Positions 6,451-8,372 of a DNA stretch of 8,372 bases are shown here, in pieces. Source of the stretch: Aquisalimonas sp. (GTDB lineage Bacteria > Pseudomonadota > Gammaproteobacteria > Nitrococcales > Aquisalimonadaceae); NCBI GenBank assembly GCA_007127625.1, contig SKYZ01000338.1, positions 1-8,372 of the forward strand, written 5' to 3'. Position 1 is the first letter of the stretch; every line of letters starts with the position of its first letter. The translations under genes were made by a program, and so were the position numbers. A model generated the notes under the pieces. It made no database searches, was not told where the DNA came from, and saw only the letters and a program-made list of their open reading frames with translations.

Positions 6451-6456
6451 CGCGGC
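6433..6456. promoter_or_regulatory. Perfect 8-8-8 inverted repeat, candidate operator over the -10 box
   Basis: GCCGCGAT (6433-6440) is the exact inverse complement of ATCGCGGC (6449-6456), separated by eight bases. Arms centred 16 bases apart suit a dimeric DNA-binding protein on one and a half helical turns. The right arm covers the last two bases of the -10 hexamer and runs toward the expected transcription start, so a bound protein would block RNA polymerase. The regulator is not identifiable from the window. A GC-rich RNA hairpin is not the likely role, since most of the dyad lies upstream of the predicted start. Confidence 0.45.
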
Positions 6457-6485
6457 TCCAGTCGTATCCTGCGCGGGAAGAATCC

Positions 6486-7694
6486 ATGGCCCCACCAGCC
6501 CAGTCCGGCGGTCCTCGCCGGGAGATCAGCATCGGTGACAGCTGCTACACCCTGCTCGGCACCGCCCACGTCTCCCGGGCCAGCGCCGAGGAGGTCACCG
6601 ACCTGATCCGCTCCGGAGAGTTCGATGCCGTGGCGGTGGAGCTGTGCTCCACGCGCTTCCAGAGCCTGACCCAGCCGGACAGCATGGCGCGCATGGACCT
6701 GTTCCAGGTGATGCGCGAGGGCAAGGCGGGCATGGTGGCGGCCAGTCTGGCCCTGGGTGCCTACCAGCAGCGGGTGGCGGAGCAGGCAGGCATCCAGCCC
6801 GGCGCCGAAATGAAGGCCGCCGTGGACGAGGCCAAGGCGGCGGGTCTGCCGGTGATGCTGGTGGACCGGGACATCGGCATCACCCTGCGGCGGGTCTACC
6901 ACAACGTGCCCTGGTGGCAGCGCTTCAGCCTCATTTCCGGGCTGATGGCGAGCCTGGTGACGCGTCAGGACATCAGCCCCGAGGAGATCGAGCAGCTCAA
7001 GGAAGGGGATGTCCTGGAATCCACCTTCGCCGAATTCGCGGAGCGCTCGGAGCGGCTGTACCAGCCGCTGATCGCCGAGCGTGACAGCTACATGGCACTG
7101 CGCCTGCAGGAGGAGAATGGCGACGGCCGGTACCGCAACGTCCTGGTGGTCATCGGCGCCGGGCATCTGAAAGGGCTGGCACAGCATCTGGAGGCGCCCG
7201 CACCGGCCGATCCCACTGCCGAGCGCGAACAGCTGGACACGGTACCGAAGAAGGTGCGCTGGCCGCGCATGATCCCGTGGATCATTGTTGCCCTGATCCT
7301 CTCGGGCTTCGTCATCGGCTTCACCCGCAATCCCCAGCTCGGCGCCCAGCTGGTGGGGGAGTGGTTCCTGATCAACGGTGTACTCTCCGCCGCCGCCGCA
7401 ACGCTGGCGTGGGCGCATCCCGTGACCATCATCGGCACCTTCTTCGCCGCACCGTTGACGTCGCTGAACCCGACCATCGGTGCTGGCTTCGTGGCCGCGG
7501 CCATCGAAATGACCATGCGCAAGCCCAACGTGGGCCATTTCGCCAGCCTGCGCACCGACGTCGCCTCACTGAAGGGCTGGTGGCGCAACCGCGTCTCGCG
7601 GACGCTGCTGGTGTTCCTGTTCGCCACCCTGGGATCGGCGGCGGGGACCTACATCGCCGGCTTCCGCATTTTCGAGCGTCTGATCACGATGTAG
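6486..7694 (+). CDS. TraB/PrgY family membrane protein
   Basis: A 402-residue protein of the TraB/PrgY family. The Enterococcus plasmid member is linked to pheromone shutdown; animal TIKI proteases are distant relatives that use GxxH motifs for metal-dependent peptidase activity. The role of chromosomal bacterial copies is unknown. The N-terminal domain (about 12-235) shows the family motifs in order: GTAHVS (25-30), VELCSTR (51-57), VDRD (126-129), ERDSYM (198-203) and GAGHLKG (224-230). The GTAH and GAGH histidines are intact, so a catalytic role is possible. The C-terminal part (about 260-395) is hydrophobic, with likely membrane spans near 262-280, 292-312, 314-340 and 372-393, so the conserved domain is anchored to the inner membrane. 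ATG 6486 has GGGAAG five bases upstream. The gene stands alone, divergent from mtfA and convergent with prfC, and is preceded by a promoter with a dyad. Confidence 0.92.
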   Translation: MAPPAQSGGPRREISIGDSCYTLLGTAHVSRASAEEVTDLIRSGEFDAVAVELCSTRFQSLTQPDSMARMDLFQVMREGKAGMVAASLALGAYQQRVAEQAGIQPGAEMKAAVDEAKAAGLPVMLVDRDIGITLRRVYHNVPWWQRFSLISGLMASLVTRQDISPEEIEQLKEGDVLESTFAEFAERSERLYQPLIAERDSYMALRLQEENGDGRYRNVLVVIGAGHLKGLAQHLEAPAPADPTAEREQLDTVPKKVRWPRMIPWIIVALILSGFVIGFTRNPQLGAQLVGEWFLINGVLSAAAATLAWAHPVTIIGTFFAAPLTSLNPTIGAGFVAAAIEMTMRKPNVGHFASLRTDVASLKGWWRNRVSRTLLVFLFATLGSAAGTYIAGFRIFERLITM

Positions 7695-7707
7695 CCGATG
7701 TACGGTG

Positions 7708-7800
7708 CGTAGGGCGGACCTTCAGGTCCGCCGAAGAAAGACATGCAAGCCGCGGTGGCCCATGGAAGCCCAACCGGCGGACCTGAAGGTCCGCCCTACG
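7708..7800. repeat. REPIN-like element: inverted pair of GTAG-headed palindromes
   Basis: Bases 7708-7733 are the exact inverse complement of 7775-7800 (26 bp each, no mismatch), separated by 41 bases. Each arm itself contains a 9-bp hairpin: GGCGGACCT / AGGTCCGCC at 7713-7721 and 7724-7732 around TC, and at 7776-7784 and 7787-7795 around GA. The outer end of each arm carries GTAG (7709-7712; CTAC 7796-7799). A GTAG tetranucleotide followed by a palindrome, in inverted pairs about 100 bp long, is the known design of REP doublets (REPINs), which are mobilised in trans by RAYT transposases. No RAYT gene is present here. The element fills the gap between the convergent traB-family and prfC genes and may also act as a terminator or transcript-stabilising structure. 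I saw no clear target-site duplication. Confidence 0.8.
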
Positions 7801-7821
7801 GCCCACGGGCTCGCCCGGCCG

Positions 7822-8372
7822 TCAATGCTCCCGCGTGGCGTGGAATTCAACGTCCGGCCAGCGCTCCTGGGTGAGATCGAGATTGACCCGCGTCGGTGCC
7901 AGGTAGGTGAGGTTGCCGGCCACGTCCTCCGCCAGGTTGTCCCCGGCCTTGCGGCGGAACTCCTCGAGCTTCTTCGGATCGTCACAGGTCACCCACCGGG
8001 CGGTGTTGACGTTCACCGGCTCGAACAAGGCGTCCACGCCGTACTCGCTCTTGAGGCGGTGGGCCACCACGTCGAACTGCAGCACGCCCACGGCGCCGAC
8101 GATGAGATCGTTGTTGTTCAGCGGCCGGAACAGCTGCGAAGCACCCTCCTCGCAGAGCTGCTCGATACCCTTCTGCAATGCCTTCATGCGCATGGGATCC
8201 TTGAGCACCACGCGCCGGAACAGCTCCGGCGCGAAGTTGGGGATGCCGGTGAACTTCAAGGATTCCCCCTGGGTGAAGGTGTCGCCGATCTGGATGGTGC
8301 CATGGTTGTGCAGACCGATGATGTCCCCCGGGTACGCGTCCTCGGCCTGATCCCGATCCGAGGCCATGAAGG
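7822..8372 (-). CDS. prfC: Peptide chain release factor 3 (5' partial, C-terminal part)
   Basis: This is the last 183 or so residues of RF3, the translational GTPase that recycles RF1 and RF2 from the ribosome after peptide release. The GTPase domain and start lie beyond the right edge of the window; the codon before the first visible Met is Phe, as in E. coli (FMAGDR versus FMASDR). Conserved RF3 stretches are easily matched: [73 protein letters not shown], and the terminal [11 protein letters not shown] ending exactly where the E. coli protein ends. The visible part is intact and highly conserved, with no frameshift. It is convergent with the TraB-family gene and ends 21 bases beyond the REPIN. 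Confidence 0.97.
   Translation of the reverse strand, partial: FMASDRDQAEDAYPGDIIGLHNHGTIQIGDTFTQGESLKFTGIPNFAPELFRRVVLKDPMRMKALQKGIEQLCEEGASQLFRPLNNNDLIVGAVGVLQFDVVAHRLKSEYGVDALFEPVNVNTARWVTCDDPKKLEEFRRKAGDNLAEDVAGNLTYLAPTRVNLDLTQERWPDVEFHATREH

Noticed and set aside
6348..7538. 396-codon minus-strand frame opposite the TraB-family gene
   Set aside because: It is the mirror of a well supported gene, with His/Gly/Gln-rich composition and no motifs.
7907..8350. 147-codon plus-strand frame within prfC
   Set aside because: It is fully antisense to highly conserved RF3 sequence and resembles no known family.
1..8372. CRISPR arrays, tRNA or rRNA genes, insertion sequence ORFs, prophage or defence genes
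   Set aside because: No spaced direct repeats, cloverleaf-like sequence, transposase or integrase motifs were seen on either strand. The only mobile-type sequence is the REPIN.

Overview
This is a GC-rich (roughly two-thirds G+C) chromosomal window from a gammaproteobacterium. The C-terminal part of release factor 3 closely resembles enterobacterial PrfC, and an MtfA homologue is present. A highly acidic protein tail and overall gene style suggest a halophilic member of the Ectothiorhodospiraceae/Chromatiales; that placement is inference from memory of similar proteins. Seven protein genes fill almost the whole window. I saw no tRNA, rRNA, CRISPR array, transposase or prophage gene, and no gene-free stretch over 300 bases.

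Left part (1-3358, + strand): a two-gene signalling unit. The first gene enters the window already truncated at its 5' end. It encodes a GAF domain followed by a histidine-kinase-like core in which the phospho-acceptor His and key ATP-binding residues are substituted, so it looks like a pseudokinase. About 110 bases downstream is a receiver-PAS-GGDEF-EAL protein in which both the cyclic-di-GMP synthesis and degradation motifs are intact.

Middle part (3336-6332): a DUF4139 exported protein on the minus strand ends tail-to-tail with the GGDEF-EAL gene, with a 23-base overlap. It shares a 104-base divergent intergenic region with an exported retropepsin-like (RimB-type, old name 'ATP-dependent zinc protease') protein that carries a 45-residue acidic tail. 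That gene converges on an mtfA-like zinc peptidase gene, with a small GC hairpin between the two.

Right part (6333-8372): divergent from mtfA is a TraB/PrgY-family membrane protein, preceded by a recognisable promoter whose -10 box lies inside a perfect 8-8-8 inverted repeat. It converges on prfC (RF3), which leaves the window at its 5' end. The gap between traB and prfC holds a 93-bp inverted pair of GTAG-headed palindromes, the architecture of a REPIN.

Most of this is housekeeping or conserved accessory content, and I do not see a convincing new multi-gene system. The points most worth following up are the degenerate kinase paired with a seemingly fully active cyclic-di-GMP enzyme, the REPIN, the dyad over the traB promoter, and the acidic-tailed secreted retropepsin-like protein.
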